Shown one piece after another: positions 1-8,175 of a stretch of 64,000 nt of DNA; positions within the stretch are counted from its first letter, which is position 1, and every line of letters begins with the position of its first letter. Origin of the DNA: Gammaproteobacteria bacterium HGW-Gammaproteobacteria-13. Lineage in GTDB: Bacteria; Pseudomonadota; Gammaproteobacteria; Pseudomonadales; Pseudomonadaceae. Below the pieces are notes generated by a model. It saw only the letters and a list, made by a program, of their open reading frames with translations. It made no database searches and was not told the DNA's origin. Where the stretch lies: NCBI GenBank assembly GCA_002840155.1, contig PGZH01000015.1, forward strand, positions 62,001 to 126,000, read 5' to 3'. Position numbers and translations under genes: made by a program.

Positions 1-935
1 GTGCAACGCCCTGGCATGGCCTGGGCAATCAACTCACACAGAAACAGCCCATCGACGTCTGGCAACGCGAAGCCGGTATGGACTGGCAAATCCAAGAGTC
101 ACCCGTTCACTTTAAGGCCGACACTATCGGCTCACTTGGCACTATCCACTCATTCCCCGAGCAGAAAGTGCTGTTCCGCTCGGACACCAAAGCACCACTG
201 TCGGTGGTTTCCCAGCGCTACCACACCGTGCAGCCGCGCGAGGTGCTGGAGTTCTATCGTGATCTAACGGAGGTCTCTGGCTACGAGCTGGAAACGGCCG
301 GAGTGCTCAAGGGTGGACGCAAGTTCTGGGCGCTGGCCCGCACCGGGCAGTCCACTTCGCTGAAAGGTAACGACCAGGTGAACGGCTACCTGCTGCTAGC
401 CACCTCGTGTGACGGCACCCTGGCTACTACCGCAACACCGACCACCGTCCGCGTGGTCTGCAACAACACCCTGACCATCGCCTTGGATGGCACCAGCCGA
501 GCGATCAAAGTGCCGCACAACACCCGCTTCAATCCGCAGGCAGTGAAAAAGCAGCTGGGTATCGCTGTCTCGCAATGGGACGACTTCATGTACCGCATGC
601 GGGCGCTGGCCGAGCGCAAGGTGCAGTGGCACGAAGCCTTGGGCTTTTTCATGAACGTGCTGTGTGACACCAGTCCGAACAGCCAGCTACCGGAAGTGCT
701 GCCCAACGAGCGCGCCCTGCGCAAGGTGCAAAGCCTGTACGAAGGCCAGGGTCGTGGAGCCACGCTGGAATCGGCCAACGGCACCGCCTGGGGCCTGCTC
801 AATGCAGTCACCGAGTACGTCGATCACGAACGCCGTGCTCGCAGCACTGAGTACCGCATGGACTCGGCCTGGTTCGGCCAGGGCGCACAGATCAAACAGC
901 GCGCCCTTGATACGGCGCTACGGATGGTCGCTTAA
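1..935 (+). CDS. DUF932 (phage/plasmid-like) protein, 5' partial
   Basis: The reading frame is open from base 3, and the residues before the first ATG (base 78) still fit the family, including a TPWHGLGNQL segment typical of DUF932 N-termini. The true start therefore lies outside the window and the ATG at 78 is internal. The visible protein is about 310 residues. DUF932 proteins are common on conjugative elements and phages and have no established biochemical role. The following genes (exonuclease, CsrA, cysteine-rich protein) make a recombination or maintenance module likely. A terminator hairpin follows directly, so it may end its own transcript. Confidence 0.85.
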   Translation, partial: ATPWHGLGNQLTQKQPIDVWQREAGMDWQIQESPVHFKADTIGSLGTIHSFPEQKVLFRSDTKAPLSVVSQRYHTVQPREVLEFYRDLTEVSGYELETAGVLKGGRKFWALARTGQSTSLKGNDQVNGYLLLATSCDGTLATTATPTTVRVVCNNTLTIALDGTSRAIKVPHNTRFNPQAVKKQLGIAVSQWDDFMYRMRALAERKVQWHEALGFFMNVLCDTSPNSQLPEVLPNERALRKVQSLYEGQGRGATLESANGTAWGLLNAVTEYVDHERRARSTEYRMDSAWFGQGAQIKQRALDTALRMVA

Positions 936-956
936 CGCAGCAATCCCCTACCCCAA

Positions 957-995
957 TGACGCCCGGTCAGCCTTGTGCTGGTCGGGCGTTTTCTT
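957..995 (+). terminator. Rho-independent terminator after the DUF932 gene
   Basis: ACGCCCG (959-965) pairs with CGGGCGT (983-989), with an inner CAGC/GCTG pairing, followed by TTTTCTTTT. It lies only 22 bases after the DUF932 stop and just before the ribosome binding site of the next gene. Confidence 0.75.
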
Positions 996-1013
996 TTCTG
1001 GAAGGAACAGATC

Positions 1014-2018
1014 ATGGCAACTCAACTCACCCGCAATACCCCACACAAACCCCGGCCAGCGCTACGCTTGGTCACCACCAAGGCTATGCCTCGCGAAGAG
1101 TGGTTGGACGTGCGTAAACGCGGTATTGGGAGCTCAGATGCCGCCGCAGCTGTGGGACTCAATCCCTACAAATCGCAGCTGGAACTGTGGATGGAGAAAA
1201 CCGGCCGGGATGGCGCGCTACCCAAAATCGATCCTCAGGATGAGGAGAGCCCGGCGTACTGGGGCAACATCCTCGAACCCATAGTGGCTTCGCACTACAG
1301 CAAGCGCACCGGCAAACGTGTACGCCGCATCAATGCCGTACTACAGCACCCAGATCCAAGCCTGTCGTGGATGCTCGCCAACATCGACCGTGAAGTGATC
1401 GGTGCAGATGACGTAAAAATTTTAGAGTGCAAAACGTGCGGCATAAATGGCGCACGCCTGTGGAAAGAGGGCGTGCCCGAGTATGTGCAGCTGCAAGTCA
1501 TGCACCAGCTGGCCGTAACCGGCAAACAGGCAGCGGATGTCGCCGTGTTGATCGGTGGCCAGCACCTGGAGATCCACCGCATTGAGCGTGACGAGCAGAT
1601 GATTGCTCGCCTGGTCGAATTGGAGCGGCGCTTCTGGCAATACGTGACCACCGACACGCCACCGCCAGCGGATGGCTCGGATTCGGCTGATCAAGCCCTG
1701 CGCTGCCTCTACCCCGAGGACAGTGGCAAGGTGGTGGACTTCAGCCACAACCCGGCGCTGTCGGTGGCCTATGTGGAGCTCAAGGTCGTGCGACAGAACA
1801 TCTCCCAGCAAGAAAAACGCGAGGCTCAGCTCAAGCAGGCGCTGCAGCAGGCCATGGGCGATGCCACCAAGGCGAAGTTCGCCAACGGCCAGATCACCTG
1901 GAAGAAGGCTAGGGACAGTACTGCGCTGGATGTGGCCACGCTGCTAAAAGATAAACCTTACCTGCAAGGCCGTTACACCGTGATCAAGGAAGGCAGCCGC
2001 CGTTTCCTGATCACCTAA
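1014..2018 (+). CDS. YqaJ-family (lambda-exonuclease-like) recombinase nuclease
   Basis: A 334-residue protein of the YqaJ viral recombinase family, PD-(D/E)XK exonucleases that resect double-stranded ends for single-strand annealing recombination. The start ATG at 1014 is preceded by GGAAGGA; a longer in-frame extension upstream has no such site. The fold can be followed: GSSDAAAAVGLNPY (about 39-52), WGNILEP with Glu88, LANIDRE with Asp125, and LECKT with Glu138 and Lys140 as the metal-binding/catalytic core. A C-terminal helical region of about 100 residues follows. No obvious RecT/Beta annealing partner lies within the window; it may lie upstream. Confidence 0.88.
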   Translation: MATQLTRNTPHKPRPALRLVTTKAMPREEWLDVRKRGIGSSDAAAAVGLNPYKSQLELWMEKTGRDGALPKIDPQDEESPAYWGNILEPIVASHYSKRTGKRVRRINAVLQHPDPSLSWMLANIDREVIGADDVKILECKTCGINGARLWKEGVPEYVQLQVMHQLAVTGKQAADVAVLIGGQHLEIHRIERDEQMIARLVELERRFWQYVTTDTPPPADGSDSADQALRCLYPEDSGKVVDFSHNPALSVAYVELKVVRQNISQQEKREAQLKQALQQAMGDATKAKFANGQITWKKARDSTALDVATLLKDKPYLQGRYTVIKEGSRRFLIT

Positions 2019-2114
2019 TCCAGGCTGTCTTGTGCAACTTCATGCTGGTTGGCACCATCGAACAATCCACGTCTGCATATGGCAAACATCAACTCCATCC
2101 CAAGGACGAAAGTC

Positions 2115-2300
2115 ATGCTCATACTTACCCGCAACTCTGGCGAAACCCTGTGCATCGGTGACGACATTACCGTCACCGTTTTGGCAGTCAACGGCAACCA
2201 AGTCAGGATCGGTATCGACGCTCCCAAAAACGTCGCAGTACACCGTGAAGAGGTCTATCAGCGCATCCAGGCTGATCAGGCGAACAACGTTACGGAGTGA
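2115..2300 (+). CDS. csrA: CsrA/RsmA-family RNA-binding regulator (island copy)
   Basis: A 61-residue protein starting [17 protein letters not shown], the standard CsrA N-terminus, followed by [17 protein letters not shown], the conserved C-terminal strand and helix. CsrA dimers bind GGA motifs in mRNA leaders and block or activate translation. I chose the ATG at 2115, because the upstream in-frame residues do not belong to the family. Compared with chromosomal RsmA it is divergent ([17 protein letters not shown]). Extra csrA copies are frequent on integrative elements of pseudomonads, where they may tune host or transfer genes; its target here is unknown. Confidence 0.9.
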   Translation: MLILTRNSGETLCIGDDITVTVLAVNGNQVRIGIDAPKNVAVHREEVYQRIQADQANNVTE

Positions 2301-2500
2301 TTGCTGACCCCCTCTATGGTCGCCTGACGTCAAGTGGCCAGCCTCTCTATCAGCTCTAGCCTGGACTGAAGCGCAACACCCCTCACAGGCCCACACGACA
2401 CGCCCTCGTCAGCCCACTGAATACTTTTTCAATCCCCTCCAGTTGGGCGCGTTCGCGTGCCTGATAGGTTCTGGGCGACTTCATTTTAAGGAGAACCACC

Positions 2501-3388
2501 ATGCTCAAAGGTCTCGCCATCACCCCGCCTGTGCTGGGGCGAATTTCCATCGGCAAGGTTGTCGAGAAGAACGGCAAACGCCTACCGGAGAAGGACGACC
2601 AATTCACCATCACCTCGCAGGTACAAGGCCGGGACGGCTGGCTGCTGCACCCGCTGAATGACGAGCTGCGTAAAGCACCGGAAGAGAAGCTGCGCAGCAT
2701 CCCGATTCGCCTGCTATTCAATGAGCCTGATCTGAACTTTCGGGCTGAGTACAGCTTGTTTGATCGACAAACTGGACGGCCGACCTGTGTAGGCAACGGT
2801 GAGACCTGCAAGCGTCAGACTGCAGAAGGCATTCAATCGCTGCCCTGCCCCTCACCTGATGCCTGCACGCTGGCCAAAGGCGGTGCCTGCAAACCCTACG
2901 GCCGCCTCAACGTCGTAATTGGCGACGAGGATCTCCTAGGTAGCTTTGTGTTCCGTACCACCGGCTTCAACAGCATCCGCACCCTAGCGGCACGCCTGCA
3001 GTACTTCCAGGCCATCTCCGGTAATCGGTTGGCGTGCCTGCCGTTGGAGCTGCGTCTACGCGGGAAGTCGACGCGGCAGAGTCACAGCACGCCAATCTTC
3101 TATGCCGACATCACCGTGCGCAACGGCATCAACATGGAGGAGGCATTGCTGGCTGCTCGGCAACTGGATGAGTTTCGTCAATCGGCGGGATTCGATCAGG
3201 TAGCGCTGGACTGTGCCGCGCGGCAAGGGCTGGGCAATGGGGCCTTTGAAGACAACGAGGAAGACAGCGGGGCCATTGTCGAGGAGTTCTTTCCTGCTGG
3301 GGAGCCCGAACGCACAGCACCAACTGCTAATCCAACAGCCCGTCCATCATTGGCGGATCAGCTGGAGGCACGAGTAGCGCAGCCATGA
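2501..3388 (+). CDS. Cysteine-rich 'hydrolase or metal-binding' protein of mobile elements
   Basis: A 295-residue protein with a good Shine-Dalgarno sequence (AAGGAG) before ATG 2501. It is the type usually annotated as hydrolase or metal-binding protein next to DUF932 and YqaJ genes. Residues about 93-130 hold a cysteine cluster (CVGNGETC, LPCPSPDAC, GGACKP) that could bind zinc. It is followed by a strand/helix segment, GSFVFRTTGFNSIRTLAAR. The tail (from about 255) is acidic and proline/alanine-rich, probably disordered. The cysteine cluster plus following segment resembles the Gp3-like recombination directionality factors of serine-integrase phages, but that is a weak impression. Function not established. 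Confidence 0.7.
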   Translation: MLKGLAITPPVLGRISIGKVVEKNGKRLPEKDDQFTITSQVQGRDGWLLHPLNDELRKAPEEKLRSIPIRLLFNEPDLNFRAEYSLFDRQTGRPTCVGNGETCKRQTAEGIQSLPCPSPDACTLAKGGACKPYGRLNVVIGDEDLLGSFVFRTTGFNSIRTLAARLQYFQAISGNRLACLPLELRLRGKSTRQSHSTPIFYADITVRNGINMEEALLAARQLDEFRQSAGFDQVALDCAARQGLGNGAFEDNEEDSGAIVEEFFPAGEPERTAPTANPTARPSLADQLEARVAQP

Positions 3389-3555
3389 CCCTGCTGCGCT
3401 GCATGGCCTGTCTGTTCATTTTCCTTGGGGTTTTGACAGGCACCAGCACCGTTGTGCTGGTGCTCGTTGTGCTGCTGCGCTTTCCCTTGCTGCTTTTCGT
3501 GCTGGTCTTAGCCTGCTGGGTATTCACCCGCGTGCTTCAACACCTTTCCAAATGA
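3385..3555 (+). CDS. Small hydrophobic membrane protein, ATGA-coupled
   Basis: A 56-residue frame whose ATG overlaps the stop codon of the preceding gene (ATGA at 3385-3388), which suggests translational coupling. It begins MTLLRCMACLFIFLGVLTG and consists almost entirely of Leu, Val, Phe and Ala, giving two predicted membrane helices (about 5-27 and 28-50) with a short basic tail (RVLQHLSK). I do not recognise the family. It ends 22 bases before the convergent XRE gene. Confidence 0.55.
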   Translation: MTLLRCMACLFIFLGVLTGTSTVVLVLVVLLRFPLLLFVLVLACWVFTRVLQHLSK

Positions 3556-3569
3556 AAGCAGAGCAGCCG

Positions 3570-3587
3570 GGGGGCTCTATAGCCCCG
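3570..3587. terminator. Hairpin between convergent genes
   Basis: GGGGCT (3571-3576) and AGCCCC (3581-3586) form a short stem at the meeting point of the rightward module and the leftward XRE gene, overlapping the XRE stop codon. There is no T-tract, so it is at best a weak bidirectional terminator. Confidence 0.35.
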
Positions 3588-3822
3588 CATCAACGAGCAA
3601 ATCCGAAGGCTTGCATTCCAGAGCCTTCGCAATCCGCGCAATGTTCAGGAAGGTCACGTTGCGCTCCCCTCGCTCGATCTTGCCCATATGGGATCGATCA
3701 ATTTCCGCTGCGTCAGCCAGCGTCTCTTGGGAATAGTTCATCTGCGTGCGACGAGCGCGTACTGCCGCCCCCAGGCGAACCAGGCTTTGGTTTTTATCTT
3801 GGCTTACGGAGACTCTTGGCAT
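3577..3822 (-). CDS. XRE-family HTH transcriptional regulator
   Basis: An 81-residue stand-alone helix-turn-helix protein. Residues about 15-75 (LGAAVRARRTQMNYSQETLADAAEIDRSHMGKIERGERN) form a typical Cro/C1-type HTH, with YSQETLADAAEI as helices 2-3 and SHMGKIERGER as the recognition segment. There is no effector or dimerisation domain beyond this. It is divergent from the small gene at 3941. An inverted repeat 14 bases before its start (3836-3855) is a plausible operator, so autoregulation and control of the divergent genes are likely. Proteins of this size often act as controllers for restriction systems, such as the one encoded at 5234. Confidence 0.85.
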   Translation of the reverse strand: MPRVSVSQDKNQSLVRLGAAVRARRTQMNYSQETLADAAEIDRSHMGKIERGERNVTFLNIARIAKALECKPSDLLVDAGL

Positions 3823-3835
3823 GCCGCCAATCGTT

Positions 3836-3855
3836 TCGTTATGCTGCCTTAACGA
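3836..3855. promoter_or_regulatory. Candidate XRE operator, TCGTTA-N8-TAACGA
   Basis: A perfect 6-bp inverted repeat (TCGTTA at 3836-3841, TAACGA at 3850-3855) sits in the divergent spacer between the XRE gene (start 3822, leftward) and the gene at 3941 (rightward). Size, symmetry and position fit a dimeric HTH operator. Confidence 0.5.
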
Positions 3856-3940
3856 CCACGGTATTTACGACCCATTTCTAAAAAATGAGCCGTTCCGCAA
3901 GACCAGTTCTAAACCCTCTAACGCCACGAAAGGAATCACC

Positions 3941-4276
3941 ATGACGAAGATTCAATACGAAGACATCAACACCGAAGCAGTAACGGCACTCATCAACAAC
4001 AAAGAGTCCTTCGAAGTGGTAGGCCTCAGTGGAAGGATGAGCAGCGCCGTTACTCGGATTGAAAACAAGATCGAGTCGAACGGCATGAAATGCCGCATAT
4101 ACACCTTCGGCAGGGTTGCAGCTGCAGGCGGCAGCTTCTTTGGCGGGATTACCGGCGTAATTGGCCTTGCCTCTGCTGCAGGCATTGCCGCCCACAACCT
4201 AGTCACGTTCAACCCGGACTACGAAATTGCCAAGTACCCAATCGATAACCGCATCGTCGTTAAGTACAAGAAATAG
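3941..4276 (+). CDS. Unknown protein with glycine-rich hydrophobic segment
   Basis: A 111-residue protein that I do not recognise. The ATG at 3941 follows AAAGGA; the longer in-frame extension back to 3746 runs over the XRE start region and is not credible. Residues 1-50 are soluble and mixed-charge. Residues about 62-88 (AAAGGSFFGGITGVIGLASAAGIAAH) form a glycine-zipper-like hydrophobic stretch able to insert into or perforate a membrane. The tail is FNPDYEIAKYPIDNRIVVKYKK. Its place beside an XRE repressor and the secreted protein at 4309 suggests a small membrane-active or surface-related unit. Confidence 0.6.
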   Translation: MTKIQYEDINTEAVTALINNKESFEVVGLSGRMSSAVTRIENKIESNGMKCRIYTFGRVAAAGGSFFGGITGVIGLASAAGIAAHNLVTFNPDYEIAKYPIDNRIVVKYKK

Positions 4277-4308
4277 ACGACCGAACAAACATACGGAGCA
4301 TGAACATA

Positions 4309-4890
4309 ATGATTCGCTATCTAGTAGCTGTAGCCGCAACGGTCCTAGCGATGTCGGCTTGGGCTGAAGACGACGTTTATCCATGCGTCAAGATGTATCA
4401 GGGCGTACCAGGGCAACTCACCTACTATTTCGTCTGTGGTGACGTGGCGCATAGCCGTGATCCTAAGCAGATCAATTCGGCTTTGACTGCCAAAGTTCGT
4501 CAGACATACGTCAACGTCAATGGACAGACGATGGTCGGTACGTTTCCGAAATACCTCCGTCACAACTGCAAGGATGGTATGTGCGTAGAAACAGTAGGGT
4601 CATCTAACGATGGTCAGTTCTCTGGCAATGCTCCAGACGGTAGCTACTACGTTCAAGTGGATTACTACCTGAGTCCTGCTGCCAATGGTGAAGCTGCAGC
4701 GTACCGCACGGGCACAGGGCCGCTATTTGGTGGTGCCGCAACCGCGCCAGCAAATAGCGGCCTTACCGGCAAAGCCTGCTACGAGCAAAAGCTTGCCGCG
4801 TTCCACCAGGAAAACGGCGAAGAAGCGATGGTGATCATGGACCAAATCAACGAGTGGCAAGAACAGTGCGGTCTACCGCCCTCGTACTAA
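4309..4890 (+). CDS. Secreted/periplasmic protein of unknown function
   Basis: A protein of 193 residues with a clear signal peptide (MIRYLVAVAATVLAMSAWAEDD, cleavage after AWA). I preferred ATG 4309 over ATG 4300 because GGAG at 4295-4298 is 10 bases from the former and only one base from the latter. The mature part has several cysteines (CVKMY, FVCGD, HNCKDGMC, KACYEQ, EQCGLPP), probably disulphide-bonded, and many aromatic residues. It begins 32 bases after the preceding gene and likely shares its transcript. A terminator follows. I do not recognise the family. Confidence 0.65.
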   Translation: MIRYLVAVAATVLAMSAWAEDDVYPCVKMYQGVPGQLTYYFVCGDVAHSRDPKQINSALTAKVRQTYVNVNGQTMVGTFPKYLRHNCKDGMCVETVGSSNDGQFSGNAPDGSYYVQVDYYLSPAANGEAAAYRTGTGPLFGGAATAPANSGLTGKACYEQKLAAFHQENGEEAMVIMDQINEWQEQCGLPPSY

Positions 4891-4918
4891 GCAATTTGCC
4901 TGATCACCATTTTAAAGA

Positions 4919-4956
4919 AGGGCCATAACCTCACTCAGGGGTTGTGGCCCTTTTGC
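4919..4956 (+). terminator. Rho-independent terminator
   Basis: GGGCCATAACC (4920-4930) pairs with GGTTGTGGCCC (4940-4950) through one G-T pair, followed by TTTT. It ends the 3941-4890 transcript. The remaining spacer to 5233 shows no gene or clear element and presumably carries the promoter of the restriction gene. Confidence 0.75.
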
Positions 4957-5233
4957 TATTGCATCTTTTTTTGTATCCATCAGCGGGCAATCAACCTGAA
5001 TCACCTACGTTTCAACAGGCAGACTTGAGCATCTGTTGCCCCCGCCCAGACAGGCATCCACTTATGTTTCTGTCTGGGATCTGCCATTAACGGCTGGTTG
5101 AATCAAAAACCAAAGGCAGATGCCAACTGCTAAGCGGTAATGATCAGAATCATCGGCACAGCCTACTGGTGGAGTAAGCTAGCTGACTTTCACGCCGAGT
5201 AGGCATTCTTTCCTTGCAGGACGCACATCTGTC

Positions 5234-8095
5234 ATGACCGCTCTATGTAAAGCTCCTCTTCAGCAATTTGTTCAATGGTGCGCCGCACACATCATCGGCG
5301 ACGAAAAGGGTGAAGCCCAGATTTTCTTGGACCAGCTTTTTCGAGCCTTCGGTCATGCAGGTTTCAAGGAGGCCGGTGCCACATGTGAAATGCGTGTGAA
5401 GAAGGCCGACAAGGGCACCAGCTTTGCGGATTTGGTGTGGAAGCCAGTGGTGCTGGTGGAGATGAAGAAGCGCGGCGAAGACCTCTCCAAACACTACTCT
5501 CAAGCCTTTACTTATTGGACGCGCCTGGTTCCTAACCGCCCGAACTATGTCGTGCTTTGCAACTTTGATGAGTTCTGGATCTACGACTTCAATAGTCAGA
5601 TGGACAGCCCCGTAGATAAGGTACGCCTGAATGAACTGCCGGAGCGATTCGGCCCCCTAGCATTTCTGTTCGCCGAGACCACTCTGCCTGTTTTCGGCAA
5701 CCATCAGGAAAGTGTCACGCGGCAAGCCGCTGACCAGTTAGTGATGCTGTTCCGCTCGCTGATCAAGCGAAATATTGATCGTGATCTAGCCCAGCGTTTC
5801 ACACTTCAGGCGTTGATGTCTTTATTCGCCGAAGACATCGGTCTGCTTGAAAAATACTTTCTCACCCGCCTGCTGGACGATTGCACCACTCCAGCGCTGG
5901 CCTACGACCTAATCGGACAGCTATTCGTCGAGATGAACACCCCCGGCAAAACTCTGGGAGGGCGCTTCAAGGGTGTTCCTTACTTCAATGGTGGTTTATT
6001 CGCCAACCCCGCCCGTATCGAACTCAGTGTGGACGAGATCAAAATGCTCAAGGATGCGGCCAAGTTCGACTGGTCGAAGGTACGCCCGGAGATATTCGGC
6101 GCCATCTTTGAGCACAGCATGGACTCCGACGAGCGGCGCGCCTACGGTGCCCACTACACCAGCCCGGTGGACATCATGAAGGTGGTCGGGCCAACCATCG
6201 TCGAGCCTTGGCAGCAACGTATCGACAGCGCGAAAACATTGACGGAACTGGAGAACCTTCTGATGCGCATCGAGAGCTTCCGTGTTCTCGATCCAGCCTG
6301 CGGCTCTGGTAACTTCCTCTACATTGCCTACCGCGAGATCAAGCGCTTAGAAGCACGTATCTACGAGCGTATGGGCGAATATAAGAGCATCGATGCTTCG
6401 CAGCGGCCAATGGGTTTTGTCTCCACACGCAACTTCTTCGGCATGGACATCAATCCATTTGCGGTCGAACTTGCCAAGGTAACGATGATGCTGGCGCACA
6501 AACTGGCCATCGACGAGCTGCATGTTCAGGAGCAGGCGCTTCCGCTGGACAATCTCGACGCCAATTTCAACATCGGGGACGCCCTGATGCTTGATGACGG
6601 CAGTCGTACCCCATGGCCCGAAGTCGATGTGATCATCGGCAATCCGCCATTTCTAGGCGCCAAGCTACTTAAACCCAAGCATGGCGCGGACTACGTTAAG
6701 CGTTTGCGCAATGCCTATCCCGAAGTGCCGGGCATGGCCGACTTCTGCGTTTACTGGTTCCGACGTGCCGAAGCGCATCTAGCCGAATGTACCGTAAACG
6801 ACTGGCCCTCTGGACGCGCGGGCTTGGTTGGTACGCAAAACATCCGCAACAATGCCAGCCGCATCGGTGGCTTAGACTCCATCTGTGCAAGCGGGACCGT
6901 GATTGAGGCCGTGGATAATCAACCTTGGTCCGGTGAGGCCAACGTACATGTCTCCATCGCCAATTGGGTCAAGACTCAGGATGCCGTCCTGCTGCCGAAG
7001 AGCCGCAGGTTGTGGTTCAAGATTGAGCAGGCTCCCAAGGGCCGCAAGGCTCGTGGCAGTGGACACGCCAGCAAGGATTATGAGCTGGATATGCGCGTAG
7101 TCGCCCATATCAACGCCTCGCTGTCGGACAAGGTGGATGTGGGGGCTGCTGAAAAGCTGACCTGCAACAGTCAAGTCGTTACTTGCCAGGGCATTACTCC
7201 CGGTCACTCTGGATTTTTGCTGGACAATGCGGCTACAGCCGCGATGCCTACAAATGAGCAGACCGTCATTCACCCATATCTCGTTGGCGATGATTTGCTC
7301 AGTGGTCGCCAGCTTTGTCGCAACATCATCGACTTGGGTGATATGGACATCCTTCAAGCCAAACGTTTCAAAGCGGCCTTTGCTCACCTGGAAACACACG
7401 TACTACCAGACATTCAGGCAAAGTCCGATACTTCTGAGCGAGCGGCATCAATTGACTATTGGTGGCAGCATTGGCGCCGGCGCAAGGAGCTGATTGATGC
7501 GATCAAGGAAATCCCGCGCTATCTCACCTGTTCGCGAGTCACCAAGCGTCCGATCTTCACTTTCATCGATGCGGCCATACGTCCTGGTGACGCGCTTCAA
7601 GTCTTCGCCCTAGCCGATGACTACAGCTTCGGCATCCTACAATCGGCAGCGCACTACCGATGGTTCCATGCCAAATGCTCCAACATGAAGTCGGACCCGC
7701 GCTATACCTCGGAATCAGTATTCGACACCTTCCCCTGGCCACAGGATGCTAGCACAGCCCAGATCGATGCAGTGGCCAAAGCAGGACGCCATCTACGCCA
7801 GGTACGCGATCAAGCCTTACAACATCTCGACGGCGGCCTTCGCGCACTCTACCGCACCCTTGACCTTCCCGGAAAAAACCCACTCAAGGAAGCTCATGCA
7901 GCCCTCGACTCTGCAGTGCTCAAGGTCTATAGCTTTACCGCCAAGCAAGATTTGCTTGAGGAGTTGCTCAAGCTAAATCAGGCAGTAGCAACGCAGATCT
8001 CCGCTGGAACACCGGTTAACGGACCTGGAGTACCTGGTATCTATCCTCAACCGGAAAACTTAGTTACTGATGATGCATTTGGCTCACAAAGCTAG
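5234..8095 (+). CDS. MmeI-like type IIL restriction-modification enzyme (fused nuclease and adenine methyltransferase)
   Basis: A single 953-residue polypeptide with MmeI-like architecture (MmeI is about 919). The N-terminal nuclease has SFADLVWKPVVLVEMKKRG, a PD-(D/E)XK site with Asp66, Glu76 and Lys78 in the same D-x9-ExK spacing as MmeI. A helical connector follows, then an N6-adenine methyltransferase with SAM motif DPACGSGNF (about residue 353) and catalytic NPPF (about 470). The C-terminal target-recognition part ends in the family hallmark RWFHAKCSNMKSDPRYTSE...DTFPWP (about 808-833). In this family one recognition domain serves cutting and host protection, so no separate methylase or specificity gene is needed; none is present. 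All key motifs are intact, so it is probably active. Confidence 0.9.
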   Translation: MTALCKAPLQQFVQWCAAHIIGDEKGEAQIFLDQLFRAFGHAGFKEAGATCEMRVKKADKGTSFADLVWKPVVLVEMKKRGEDLSKHYSQAFTYWTRLVPNRPNYVVLCNFDEFWIYDFNSQMDSPVDKVRLNELPERFGPLAFLFAETTLPVFGNHQESVTRQAADQLVMLFRSLIKRNIDRDLAQRFTLQALMSLFAEDIGLLEKYFLTRLLDDCTTPALAYDLIGQLFVEMNTPGKTLGGRFKGVPYFNGGLFANPARIELSVDEIKMLKDAAKFDWSKVRPEIFGAIFEHSMDSDERRAYGAHYTSPVDIMKVVGPTIVEPWQQRIDSAKTLTELENLLMRIESFRVLDPACGSGNFLYIAYREIKRLEARIYERMGEYKSIDASQRPMGFVSTRNFFGMDINPFAVELAKVTMMLAHKLAIDELHVQEQALPLDNLDANFNIGDALMLDDGSRTPWPEVDVIIGNPPFLGAKLLKPKHGADYVKRLRNAYPEVPGMADFCVYWFRRAEAHLAECTVNDWPSGRAGLVGTQNIRNNASRIGGLDSICASGTVIEAVDNQPWSGEANVHVSIANWVKTQDAVLLPKSRRLWFKIEQAPKGRKARGSGHASKDYELDMRVVAHINASLSDKVDVGAAEKLTCNSQVVTCQGITPGHSGFLLDNAATAAMPTNEQTVIHPYLVGDDLLSGRQLCRNIIDLGDMDILQAKRFKAAFAHLETHVLPDIQAKSDTSERAASIDYWWQHWRRRKELIDAIKEIPRYLTCSRVTKRPIFTFIDAAIRPGDALQVFALADDYSFGILQSAAHYRWFHAKCSNMKSDPRYTSESVFDTFPWPQDASTAQIDAVAKAGRHLRQVRDQALQHLDGGLRALYRTLDLPGKNPLKEAHAALDSAVLKVYSFTAKQDLLEELLKLNQAVATQISAGTPVNGPGVPGIYPQPENLVTDDAFGSQS

Positions 8096-8175
8096 ACCCT
8101 GACTCCTATCTACTCTGAGATCTTAACAACGAGCAGATTTAATATCTGTGTAATTCAACGTCTGCAGGACACGGA

